Assembly: GCA_900088475.1 (NCBI GenBank)
Contig: FLMG01001674.1
Span: 39,121 to 87,429 of the forward strand
DNA from: Hyphochytrium catenoides
Lineage: Eukaryota; Sar; Hyphochytriomycetes; Hyphochytriales; Hyphochytriaceae
Length of the DNA: 48,309 bases
Reading direction: 5' to 3'
Of this stretch, positions 29,327 through 40,925 are shown in pieces. Every line of letters begins with the position of its first letter. Positions within the stretch are counted from its first letter, which is position 1. The translations under genes and the position numbers were made by a program. The notes under the pieces are model-generated. The model saw only the letters and a list, made by a program, of their open reading frames with translations, made no database searches and had not been told where the DNA came from.

Positions 29327-32300
29327 TTACTCCGTTCCCTCAAAGTCCGTCACGTGAGGACGAAGCTTCTTGCGGCCGCCCTCTGCTGCCATGCAACAAA
29401 TAGATTGGCCCCTAGGTTTGGGTAATTCTTTGCCCTTGATCAGAACCTTGCTTTTCGAATGAGCGTTGTTACAGGAGGAAGCCCAAAGTAACAAGAGCTT
29501 ACTCCGACCAGCTACTTAACGGCACCGCCGGAAGTACGAAGGATAATAATATAACTGATAAATAGAGAAAGTTAGATCGACGATGGAGTGGAGAGAAGAA
29601 GAGGACTGCAGGCCATTCAACCGCTGCTGTTAATCGCTTCCGTTGCCTTACAGCTTATCTATAATAAAAGGAAGTGCAGTCTTATCCCTCCTGTCCCGTG
29701 TCATGAGCAGCAGCGACAGCGATAAGGCCTTAAAATCCACCTGCTGCTGCGAGCACTTGTAGTAGGTAATAATGAACCCTTAAATGACGGATGGCATCAA
29801 ATCGTTCCGCCTCTGTCTTCCATCACCACAACCTTAGTAGCTGCTTATCTTCAAAGCCACCAGTATGATGTGAGGACAGAAGAATTCACTCAGTCAGTCG
29901 TAGCAATAAGATTATGCTCCGCAGCAGCACGAAGAAGAGTGGAGGTGATGCCGACGCTAGTAAGAGTTCTTCATGATCTTTCTCGCTCCGCACCGCGACT
30001 AGGTAAAGGAGGGAGCAGCAAGTGCGAAGTGCTACGCTGATGAGGGAGCAGCAGCAGGAAAGAAGAAGACGGCCGAACGTGAAAAAAGGACTGAAGTCTT
30101 CGTGAGCGCTGGTGGTTGCACGGCCCTAGGAGTCATTGGCCGTTACAGCGCTATCCGCTAACGGCTGAAGCCATTGGAGTTGGAATTATCCATTCTTGAG
30201 CGTTAGCAGCTCTGAGCTTGGCTGAGTGCATATACCTGCATTCTTAGGGGGGAAGCAACAGCATTATAAAAGGAGCATATCGGATTCTTCCCACCGCAGA
30301 CTCTTCTCCTCCAGCAGGAAGTTGGCTGCTCCAAAGGCAGGCGGAAGAACCAGCGCCCAGCTGCGGCGCGATAGTAAAATTATTCCAGTAAACTACCTGT
30401 TTTTGTTGATCTTGCTGCTCCAGAGTAGAAGAAAGCGTCCATCATGAACGCCCCGTGGTGGGATAGTAGAGCAGCTTCTCTTCTGTCTCGTCGTCAACAC
30501 CTTGGTCCTTAAGATTGCAATGTCCCTTACTTCCAGCATCATTCTGGCAGGCAGCCTTCTTCTCTTGGGCCTTTTCCCGCAAGAATAGGAGCTTTGGTGG
30601 TCATTGTGTCCCGAATAGTAGATAATAATAGCGCTTCTGTCCTTTGTCGCCAATCTCCAGACCTCCTATTCTTCTGCTGGTGGCTGTCGTTCTACCTTCC
30701 TCCTCCCATTCATCATCTGCTTCTCTTGCTCCAACGGCCTCCGCTGCTGGCTCCCTACTGTTTCCCCACCTGTCTGTTGTTATTCTAAGTTCCCCATGTT
30801 GTTGTAGATATAGCGATGGTCATCCTGCTGCTCGTCTTCAAAGAGCTGGAGCTGGGAAGTCTAACTTCCCAGGATCCCAGTGCGCCAAACAAACGTGATT
30901 TTAACCTCTAGCCTTGGCAGGCCTGTCATGCCTTCCTTCCCCCACGATACCATCATACTTATTCCCGGAGGCTCTTAGCTAGGAGACCACTGGAGGAGTA
31001 TGAGAAGACTTGTCCGGCTCATCCACCGAGTACTGAGGAGAGCGGCTACAACTTGTATCAGGAGCTACTGCGGGATCAGCAAAGCCACGCACCTGTTAAC
31101 TACTTCTTGCTGCTCTTAATTATCATTATTCACCGCGCAAGTTGTTCCTTCCATCTGCCCAAGGTCCACGTAATATAGTTAATACCATTATCCTGCTGCT
31201 CAAAGGGTGCCCATGGCAGTTAGCAGACTATGTCAACGTTTATATTTTCCTCCCATTGAGTACTACTAAGCCGGTAGATGTCCTTCAGGTGGGTTGAGTA
31301 AGTGCAGCCATGAGATTAGTAGCTCTGCCTGCATCAAAGAGTATCAACGAGGTCTACACTAGTAGATGTGCCTCTTCTTAGACTGCCATCATCACCTATG
31401 TATCTATCTTGCACTCCGTCCGTCATCATTTCCGGGAGAGGTTCCTGCAAAGCACTTAGGGTAGGGAGGCCACCTCACCGTTACGCAATGCTCAAGAGTA
31501 AGAAGAAAAAAAAAGTGGCGTTAAACAGGGCTGAAAGAGGTAGCGTTCAGGCCGCCCTTCACGACCCTATTTCTATACACAACAGCGCATAAGTCGGTGC
31601 AGTCTTGAGAAGGAGTGGACAAGGCGAGAATCGGACGGCATAATAGACGAGGTGCTCATCGCTCTGAGGTAACTGCATAGATCTTAAGTAGCCTTAGGGT
31701 GCAGCATCGCAAAGTTTAACCGCCATCGATCTGGCTTCAGAGAAGAAATCGCTTTCCTATTGACCGATGGATGAGCAAGTGTAGGCTGGACATGAACTGG
31801 AGTTCTGCTCCCTACAAATTACGTTTATCTTTTTAAAAATGATAATGAGGTTATCGTATGTGATAACGAGAGTAGTACGTTTCCCCGCCCAGATTTCCTC
31901 CACTCGGACGGACCGTCCATACTAGTTTTGAGGCTCTCGTGTTCCTCCTCACGGTATCATCACAGACCGTCATGAAAAAAACGTCTGCTGTCTCTCTACT
32001 ACTCCTGTTGTTCTCCCATTCTTCTGTTGTCGAACATCCACTTGCTGAGAAGGAAAAGAAGAAAGGAAGATGTCGCTCCTTTTCCTCGTCGGCTCTTGGA
32101 CAGAGGCACCAAGAGCCTGCTATGACCTGATCTTAAGGAAACCGCTCGTCCTACTAGGTAGTAGCTCAGGTAACGAAGGAATCAAATGTTAGCACAAAGG
32201 AAGACTTTTTTATGGTGGCAAGTCATGGCAGGTCCTCCTGCATCCTTCTTCGAAGTCGGGTCGTGGTGTTGTGGCTGTAAGTAGCTGTTGCTTCTTCGTC

Positions 32301-33287
32301 CATCTTCTTCCTTTTCTCTCGGACCCTTGGACCATCCTAGGGACGGGCTCCGCGCTCTGGCGGCGAAGAAGGTTACGCGCAAGAGCGCACTGCGATACGC
32401 CTGTGTTTCATTCATTAATTCCAGCTGAAGCACCTGACCCGCTCTGTCATATCCCCCCGTTTCACAATCAACATGGGGCTTTCTTGGTTTGAAGGTTTCA
32501 TCACTGGAGCTTTCTTTCAATACCGAAAGCTTTCGACGGCTTTGGCTTTGCAATTTTTGTTAAGTTTGTTTCTTTCACAAGGGGTCATCAACAGTCGTTA
32601 CACTTCTGTCCATCATCCATCTATTTTTGCTCTCATGTGCCTTTCCCGTCTTTCGGTAGTGCACTTTCTACCCAAGGCTTTGCCAGAACAGCTTGTGCCG
32701 CAGCTCCTTCCAGGTCTTCTGGCTCTCCCCAAGACGTCATTGTAGCAGCTTCTCCACGCAATATTCAAAGTTCCGCTTACCCGGGCGCCGCACTTGTTCT
32801 GCCCCTTCTTCCTTTCAGACATGCTCCTATTCCTCACAGCAGCCTGATCTCGATGCTGGTGTTTGCTGGGCCGGGAGGACGTGAAGAAGAAGGCGGACGA
32901 AGTAGGTGATGGGGCTATCATGTTGCAACCCCAGCGCTCACAGTGATTGGTTCATCATCTCACTCTGCTATAGCCGGGATCGACTTCTTCCTGAGATAGA
33001 CATTATATGTTCTGAAGGACACTTGCTGACTGATGCGGCCGACAGAACGATGAAACAAGGTGCTGGCAAGTTACTCTGAATCTGGAGGGATGACATACAG
33101 GTTAAGCAACGAAATGTGAACGGGAAGCTTCAGTCTCATCCTCCATTTTTCAAATTATCCTGATGAGCAAGAAGTACTGGCCCTGAGACACGCACGCCAC
33201 CACCAGGATACTCCAAGCGTAGCAAATAACAACAACGTAGGATCGCTCTTCTTGGTCACTCGACCCCAAGGTACAGAGTCACACACC
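29327..33287. other. Long intergenic stretch, no supported gene
   Basis: About 4 kb without a recognisable protein or RNA. The largest frame, 123 codons on the minus strand (32182-32553), has no domain I know and is crossed by plus-strand frames of similar size. The left part presumably holds the promoter of paralog 4 and the right end that of the plus-strand receptor at 33288. Confidence 0.5.
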
Positions 33288-35020
33288 ATGACTGAGTCTG
33301 TACTCGACCGACAAGAGGGGGAAGGCGCTGCGGTCATTAACATCTGTGCCAAAGTACTCATCATTCTGCACTTGGGGCTAACGACGGCCATCATTGTGAC
33401 CTTTATTAGCCGGCGTAAGTTCTATCCAATGACTGTGATGCCCATACATTGGCCCATACTGGGGCATCTTAGCACCCCTATTGGTTCCTTCTCCTTCTTG
33501 AGCGGCTCCTTCGATTACCCTTGTATCCGCTTCTTCACCTTCATCCTTCATATGGGAGGTTTTTTCCCGGCAGTCCCTGTCCTCCTTTCCCAGTGCTTCA
33601 TTCTCTATTATACCCATCGTCATCAAGAGAAGCAAATTCTCCTAAATGAGAGCAAGCAACCTACCGCTACCGGTACCAAGAGCCAAGATACAGGATCTGC
33701 CAGGAGATCCACGCTCTCCTTATTGCCAGACTGGGTGCCATACAAGACCAAACGGGAGATTTACGCATGGCTAATCTTTATTGCAGTCACTCTTGTCGTG
33801 CTACCGGAGGGCATTTTAGTGCTTAGCGCATACCGCTTAGCCATAGAGAACCGCGATACTGGTGGGGAAGCGGACCTCTACTTTGACTTTGACAGATGTG
33901 CCGCGACCGCAGCTGACGTGGTAAGAAATGGTGCAGAGACTGCTGTCAACTCCCTCGACCCTGAAACTCCCTTCCTAGTATTTAGCTGCCTATCAGTTCT
34001 TATGTGTCCCTCCTCTTACCTTTGCTCTTTTCCAATCTGCCAAGATTATTTACAGATCAGTTGCGACATTGGCATTGGGCATCCTCGTTATCTCGACGTA
34101 CTGCAAACTACGGAAGGTTAAGGAGGCATTTGACATGAAAAAGCAGTTTATGATTCTAGCTATTTACTCTCTCGCAGTGGCGCTTCCACTCCAGGCTGTA
34201 GACGCAATCTTTGGGGGCCCAAAGCGTGCTTGGCTCCATCCCTTGTACCTCTTCACTTACGCCTTCCTATATATAATTCACCAGTTCAGCTGCGGTATCC
34301 TGCCAATCTGGACATCATTTGTCGAGGAGAGGAGAAGCAAAAGCCGTAGCCTGAGTGCGCTTAGCTCCATTGTGAGAAGCCCTAAGGTTAAATCGACAGT
34401 GGAGCTTCGCTCTATCTTGGCATCAAATTCCCCAGGTTTAACACAGCGGTTCCAAGACTATCTGGTCAAGGAATTCTGCGTAAGCCCCCATTTGTTGTCT
34501 CTCCTTCCCGCTTGTGGGCCATCACTAGTCTTCGTCTCTGATTCTATATCTTGTCCACCAAGGATTCTCTCTCTTTTGCGCAAGAGAATGATAGAGACTG
34601 ATATATTCCTGCCTGCTACAGGTTGAGAACCTTCTCTTTTTCAAGGCAGCTTTAGCTTATCGTTCAAGCCTCAGTAAGGAAGCAATGCTTGCATCCGCTA
34701 AGAGTATCGCCGACCAGTTCATGGCTTCAGGGGCTTCCACCGAGGTCAACATAAGCAGCCAATTACGCTTGTCTACCCTCCAAGCTCTATCACAGTTGAC
34801 AGCGGAAACCATCGGCATAGAGTTTTTCTCTAAAGTGGAGCAGGAAGTTCTTAGAATGATGGTGGATCCGTTCAATCGCTTCCTTCTGCGAGAGGGCGTT
34901 CTTATACCTCTCGCGGCATACGGACAACAAGCGGTCGCTCCAGAGGTCGGAGTAGAGTCGGACAGTAAGTTCATTAAAAGAGGGACGGCAGTCCAGTCTG
35001 TTTCGGTTAGACAGCAGTAG
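33288..35020 (+). CDS. 7TM receptor fused to an RGS domain (receptor A), 3 exons
   Basis: Exons 33288-33977, 34045-34479 and 34622-35020, all phase 0 with GTATTT or GTAAGC donors and AG acceptors; 507 residues. The N-terminal half has about seven hydrophobic segments, including 14-41, about 84-108, about 157-183, 231-251, 263-284 and 292-318. An Arg/Lys cluster after the first helix (SRRK) fits a cytosolic loop. An RGS domain follows (about 350-485), with QRFQDYLVKEF before an intron and VENLLFFKAALAYR after it, ending EVLRMMVDPFNRFLL, the usual last helix. RGS domains speed GTP hydrolysis on G-alpha subunits; a receptor with a built-in RGS is a known fungal arrangement (GprK-like) that can both sense and damp G-protein signals at the plasma membrane. 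The ligand is unknown. ATG at 33288 is the first in frame before the membrane part. It is convergent with receptor B. Confidence 0.85.
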
Positions 35021-36292
35021 TGAGCAGTGACGATAGATTATTAATATGAGTACGAGTGGATCCCTCGTCGTACGGTGGCCTGGCTTTCCGATTATGTACA
35101 CTAGGGCCATAGGTTCCCAACTAGTATTTTCTTTTACCTGCAGCAAAGCGCATCCTCCTCGGCCTACTATTCATCAACTCGCCTTCGTAGTATGTTAGAG
35201 TCTTGTTGGAAGTTAGTCGTGGTGCCAATATTAAGGGAATAAGGAGAAAGGAGGAGATAGAGCTATTAATCAAGGTGAAGCTGTGGTGAGAGCTAGTAGT
35301 GCTAACTGACTGCACGGTGCTCTCCTTGGCGCTGGTGAGATAATAATGACATGGACTAAGAATAGTGACAACCCAACGGTCGGGCTTCACAAGAACCCTC
35401 GGCCAGTCATCTACTAGATCTACTACCAATGTTCCTCTAGAATACTTCTATGCTATGGCCGCTGTTTTGCCGAGCAGTGTTTCCTTCCACGCGACCGCCT
35501 GCAACTACGTGCTAGCTGGGTTGAAGGGATGTGATGATCTTCATTGCTAAAATCTCGGTCGCTGACACCACTGAGGAGTTTTCTTTATGTGGAAGCGCTT
35601 CCTTGGCAGAATGTAGATAGAGAATGAGGTTAATGAGGATAACTCGTAAGCTGACAGGTGACTGTTAGAGACAGAGATGGATACGTCGATACTGCTGGTT
35701 GTCGAGCACCGCCTTCGTCAGAGGATTCACTCTCTAATAGACCTTGACTTCGATAATATCGTCTCCCGTCAACTTCCTTCATCAGGGAGGACAACTCGCA
35801 TTTGCTACTTCTTCCAAGAACACTAGTAGCTGGCAGCTCCTGTCAGCTCCTGCTTAATGGAAAGGGAGACGGAAGCTGTGGAGGAGTCGATGACGGTAGA
35901 TGTCTTGGCATAACTGGTGAAGTCCGATATAGTGGGAAGAGTGGGTCATAAACAATCTGATGAGTGACAGGCGGGTTGGAAGCTCTTCGAATCAGAATTA
36001 TGTCTATAACTAGGTGGTCTTCGTTGGTAACCCGCTCCACCCCTTCCTTTACATCATTAGTTTATGAGACTCCGAGGTCCTATCGCTTGTCTGCCTTGCG
36101 ACCTTTTCATCTCTTTCCCCCCTCGTTGGAACCTCTCTGGTTAAGGGTGATTATGGGGTAAGCCATAGCTTATAACCTGTAGCGTGTCCTACTATGATGA
36201 TTGAGGAAGTATCCATCAAACTGACGATTTATCCGCCCTCCTTTTTATGTCCTCCCTACTAGTAGAGTTTCCTCCTGACCGCTATCAGCAGA
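35021..36292. other. Intergenic stretch between convergent receptors
   Basis: About 1.3 kb between the two receptor stop codons. It holds short frames only, none with recognisable content. It contains the 3' ends of both genes. Confidence 0.5.
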
Positions 36293-38734
36293 CTATGGAG
36301 CAGGCAAGGATATCTCCGGGTGCTGCTTCAAGCAGCGATTGAACGGGTCCAGCAGCATCTTCAAGATTTCCTTCTCAGAGTTCTGCAGCAGCTCATCCGT
36401 CGCTTCCAATTCTTTCAGCAATACCTTCTCTTTCTCATCGTTCTGGATTCCCATTCCGTCGCCTAAACCACCATCTAACTTCTGTCGCTCTATTGCTGCA
36501 AGAGAACCAACGAGTGACACTATCTGCGTCCTCAACAGTGCCCGAAGCTTCATCATAATGTTGATCTGATTCAGACTTGTCGTCTCAAGGAACTCCAGTC
36601 TCATCTGCTCCAGCTTCCGAATCTTTTCCGGCGTCGTGGTTAAGCTTCTGTATTGCAACAAGCTCTCAAAAAAGAGGATATTCTCTACAGCGAACTCCTT
36701 CACAAGATAGTCGCGAAAGATTATGCGTGTTTCTGCCGAAGTGAGAATGGCCTTTAGCTCGCCAGTAGCTGCTACCCTCGGCAACTTCCGCTTATGCCCT
36801 GCGGAGGATGAAGGAGGTGTCATAGTGATGGCAGCCCTTGCTTTTCCTCCTCCTGCGACTGCCGTAGAGGATGCTGCTGCGGCATCTGCCATGTCTGTCG
36901 TGGCTACTTGTGATACTCTATGGACAGATGTGCTCTGGATGGAGGCGCTGCTGCCACTCCTCTGCAGTCGATAGGACAATCTCCAGGGATTGTATCCTAC
37001 TGAGTAAACGAGAAAACTGCAACAAAGGAACCAGCAAATCACCTCCACCATCTTTGTCCAGGCCAGCACTTCGGGAGCAATCATAAATCCGAGAATAGTG
37101 TTAAAAGCTCGAAGTGGAACGCCTGAAAAGAGGTAGACCATTGCGACTCTTCCCCAGTTCTTGGTAATTTGGAACTCCTCTTGTATATGTCTTAGCCGTA
37201 TCCCGGTGTAGAGGACAATACTTCCGAGAACGCACTGTAAGACAACTGGGGACCATCGCTTTGTTGAGAGACGATGGGGTCGCGGATACCGATGTTAACC
37301 AGAGAGGCGGAGAAGTAAGCAGGTTAGAAGTTCCATTGAGTCGATCTGGAATAAGTAAAGAACAGAAAGAATGGAAGGAAGGAGATGGGAAATCGAAGAG
37401 GCGGTGTAAAACGATGAACACACATTGAAGGGTAGAGGCTCAGAGGGCACTTAACCGACATTGTAAGCCTTTGGAAGAGGAAGACCCCGGATTCAAAGAG
37501 AAGAGAAAATAAGCAGCAGCGATCTCAGAATCCTCTATTTATATGTCTTCTGTTTCCGTCTGTCTCTCTGGCACAATGCCTATTTCCTCTTCTGCCCGTT
37601 TTACCGTGCTCATCTTTGGTCCGACTTACCGCAGGCACCCAAACGACTTCACAGTCTGCCCTATTCTCCAGCGGGAAGGCTAAGAAGTCTATGCCTGTGA
37701 AGGTTAAGGCAGGTAGAGCAATGGCGAGAGAGGCCATGATGAACTGTCTGCGCAACTCGAAGGGCTGCAGTACTGTTTTTAGATACATCTCGCCCAGCTT
37801 AAAGTCCGAAGGAGAGGCACGGCCAGCGCGAAAAAGCTGGACATAATAAGCTGCCTGGTTGATAAGAGAATAGCTGCATTAGCTCGAAGCCAAGAAAGAT
37901 GAGGGCGGAGGATCGAGAAGCTGATAAATTCAAGGTTACTAGGAGGAAAGGAGGGTGAAGGAGATTAGCTGGTGTTGGGCTATGTAACTCCAAAACTGAG
38001 AAGTTGCAGGAGCGATGTTGACCAAAAGGGGAAGAGCAATAGGAAATTTGATCCTAAGAGAGAGAATGAGGCAGGGAGATGACGAGCTAGGAGAGAGTGG
38101 GAGAATTGTGGAGCGCTAGACCACTGGTTGAAACAAGCAGCAGGGGAAGAGAGGAGCAGGTCAAAGGAAGAAGAAAGAAAAGGCAGGAGCGAGTAGTCAG
38201 GGGGCCGCGAAGGGAGAAAAAATCCGAGATGTCGTAAAGGGGAAAAATATAGGGATGGAGATTAGCACAGAACAAATAAAGGATGAAGAGTAGCGACTCA
38301 AGAGAGAGTATGAAATCCTAACAAAGACTAGTATAACTTACCTGCACATACCACAAGAGCATAACGACGCCCGGGAAGAAAGGCACCCAACCAATCGAAG
38401 AATAGACCCAAGCCATAAAAAAGAGGCAAGAAGGGTTATAGAACATAGAATCAAAGCAACAAGCCATCATGGTGAAGACTGAGCCCAAGACTGCTGCCGC
38501 CTGTAGCCAGAAGGGGGCGACGTTAAGTGGGAACCGAGTTCTTCTCCGCCACATGAGGACCAGGCTTGGGATCGTCCATATAACTATTAGGACGAAAATG
38601 ACGATGCTTACAGGCGATGAGTATTTCCGGACATTATAAGGAGAGACTGGAGGTGACGGATCGGAGAGGGTAGATGAAGCTGAGGGGCTTTCGTCTTGTC
38701 CCCATCTTTGAGTACCGTTTTTGTAGGAGCTCAT
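36293..38734 (-). CDS. 7TM receptor fused to an RGS domain (receptor B), 3 exons
   Basis: Proposed exons 38734-38342, 37836-37630 and 37234-36293, all phase 0; 513 residues, close to receptor A's 507. Exon 1 holds TM1 (VSIVIFVLIVIWTIPSLVL), a basic loop RRRTRFPLN, TM2 and the start of TM3. Exon 2 holds the loop LFRAGRASPSDFKLGEMY and the next helix. Exon 3 holds the last helices (CVLGSIVLYTGIRLRHIQEEF and onward), a Ser/Ala-rich linker, and an RGS domain (FRDYLVKEFAVENILFFESLLQ... to ILKMLLDPFNRCL). The RGS coding is not interrupted here, whereas receptor A has an intron between KEFC and VENL. The acceptor of exon 2 could instead be at 37854, adding six residues; the choice at 37836 gives a smoother WYVQ-LFRAG join. 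Predicted role as for receptor A: G-alpha GTPase acceleration from a membrane-bound sensor. Confidence 0.8.
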
Positions 38735-39208
38735 ACTTCTTCTGCTCCTTCTCTGACACTCTTTCTATGTTGTGGTCTAGTCTTCTTTTCACGGGGTATG
38801 TTGGGAGGTATCCGGTTCCTTCAGTGAGTGGCGCTTCGCTCTCTCGCCGTCCTCCTCTCTTCGTCATTTCTTTCTTGGCCTTCTTTCGTTGCTCGTCCAA
38901 TAGAAAAGAGTAGCCATCCTGATGAGTACTAAGGAGAAATTCGACAATGAAGCATAGGCGATACCCGAGGGAAGCTTCCGGGGCGGGAACCTGTCCTCAT
39001 TGGGAGCAGCAGAGAAAGAAGCTAATAGTACGGAGCAACGGCGCAGGAGACGATTTGTTAATTCAAAAGGGAATGGCAACTCACTTCCATGGATGCCAGT
39101 GGAGGGACGCCTGGGGCCAACAAGTCAGGACCCAACATCCCTTCCGTAGCAGCAGCGGCTACGTAGTGGTGAGCTGCAGGTGGCAAGACAGAAGACTTAG
39201 TTCTATGA

Positions 39209-39276
39209 AGGAGAGAGCAGAGAAGAGAGAGAAGAGAGAGGAGAGAGAGAAGAGGGAGAAGAGAACGAGGAGAGGA
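39209..39276. repeat. GA-rich microsatellite
   Basis: About 68 bp of GA-rich repeat with AGAGAAG interruptions. Confidence 0.85.
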
Positions 39277-39372
39277 ACAGCGGAGGTGGTTACAAGACAT
39301 CGCGGCTCTCAAAATTGTAACGGATGCATTCGTCCCCCTCCAGCTTCTTCCTTGCCTTTACGTTTTACGTCA

Positions 39373-39530
39373 AAGGACCACTGATGACTGCAGCAAACGA
39401 TCTCGGCTCTCGGCTGGTTTGATTATAGTGAGGGCTTTTGGGCTTTTGCTGCACAATGTACAAGGACCACTGATTACTGAGCAAACAATCTCGGCTGGTT
39501 TGATTATGGTGAGGGCTTTCTGATGTACAA
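39373..39530. repeat. Imperfect tandem duplication (about 89 + 69 bp)
   Basis: Both units begin aaggaccactgat, continue with caaac(g/a)atctcggct and ctggtttgattat, and end near atgtaca. The second unit lacks about 20 bp present in the first. It lies directly upstream of the possible solo LTR at 39607. Confidence 0.75.
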
Positions 39531-40878
39531 TAGATACTATACTTGTACCGGTTATACCTTGTAAGGCGTTACAGTACCAGGACTTGAGTCGAGAGAAGGG
39601 GTAGATTGTAATTCCCCTCTTTTTCTGTGTACATCACGCAACACTGGGGGGAGCCATCCCATTCCAGCAGCGACAAGTCTCCAGAAGAACGCTAATAAAC
39701 AAGCCTGTATGCAACCCCGCTTTCTCTAGCCAACCGAACGGCAGCCAACGCCAAGTCTTCATTCAGCCTGTTGCCTCTCTCTCCCTCTCTACTTTTGCCA
39801 TATGTGTCTGTTAGCGAATTCTATGTAGCCGCTTTCCTCCCTACCTTGGCCTTCTTAGGGTCAAGGTTTACCTAATCCCAGCGCTGCTTCACCTCATTCA
39901 GTCATCAGTGCTTCTCTTTCTTCTTCTGTCAGCTTTCTCTTCTTCTATAGCATTCTTCTCTCTCATGTCTCATGTTGTATAGATTGTTTCTATCACTAGA
40001 GAATACTTCCCAGTCCTTTTTTCAACAAGCTAGCTTCCTTTCGTTTTGTCTCTTCCTTCAATCTTCTGATTAGCGTTATTCTGATGTTTATTTCAATTGA
40101 GGTGCGGGGCAGAGTTCCGCGCACCGAGAGAGCCAGCAGAGAGAAAGGAAGAAGGGATCCAGGACGGGGATGTACCAGTGCTGCTACGACATGTAGGAGC
40201 ATCTCTTCGCAAGAGAAGAGCAGAGGGGAATGGGCGATACTCGGAACACAAGGCCACAACAAGGCGGTTCTTTTGTTGTTGCTAAGCTTCTAGCAGAAAG
40301 CCACGTTTAACCTACTTCCTTTTTGTTATATGTGTGTTACCTCCTAGTAGTTCTCCACCCTTACTTCTGACGACTTGAGCATAGGATAGGACCGACTAGC
40401 AGGCGAATGGGACACAGCCCTCACGATTGAGGACAGCCTTCTTACGGTCTAGCGCGCAGGACGGGTAGTCCTAGCAGCCTGAGGCACTGTGTGGCTCTCA
40501 GGACATAGACTTCTCTTTCTCTTTCCCTCTTCGTTCTTTCTCTTCGATGTCTCTAAGAATAGCGCTTCTATTCTTTCTCCCTTTCATTCTCTCTTCTTAT
40601 CTCTAGGATTCTCAGGTAGATTGCCCTCGCTTCTTAGCAGATTCTCTACTGACTTACGTCATTCATTCAATAAACTTCTCTTTAGAAGAAAGTGTTATTG
40701 AGCTCGCACGTACGAAGACTTCCTCTGCACGCTTGTCTGAACTGAGGCCTGGCCAGCCAAGGTAACGACAAGCTAACGACTCCGCTGTCTCCTCTCTATT
40801 AAGAGCCCGTCACGACTCTTATATTACACTTTTTCTTTTTCTTTCTCATTTTTTTGAGGATTTTTTGTAGGGAAGGTC

Positions 40879-40925
40879 GGCCTTTATTACTAGAAAAGTT
40901 AAGGAGTGACTAGTAGACTACTATT
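40879..40925 (-). repeat. Conserved retrotransposon 3' terminus (copy A)
   Basis: It matches 43464-43511 in the same orientation with about four differences, and 941-975 in reverse orientation. It reads ggcctttattactagaaaag then ttaaggag and gactagtagactact on the plus strand. Because it sits at the 3' edge of two copies, it is probably the element's 3' end, where the reverse transcriptase recognises its RNA. Confidence 0.75.

Larger units (their letters stand above)
38735..40878. other. Intergenic stretch with repeats, no supported gene
   Basis: It includes the presumed promoter of receptor B, a GA-rich run (39209-39276), a tandem duplication (39373-39530) and a possible solo LTR. The LTR candidate starts TGTAATTCCCC at 39607 just after a purine run (gagagaaggggtaga) and has AATAAAC near 39692. 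I did not find a second copy in the window to confirm it. Frames near 40084-40293 have no recognisable domain. Confidence 0.5.
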
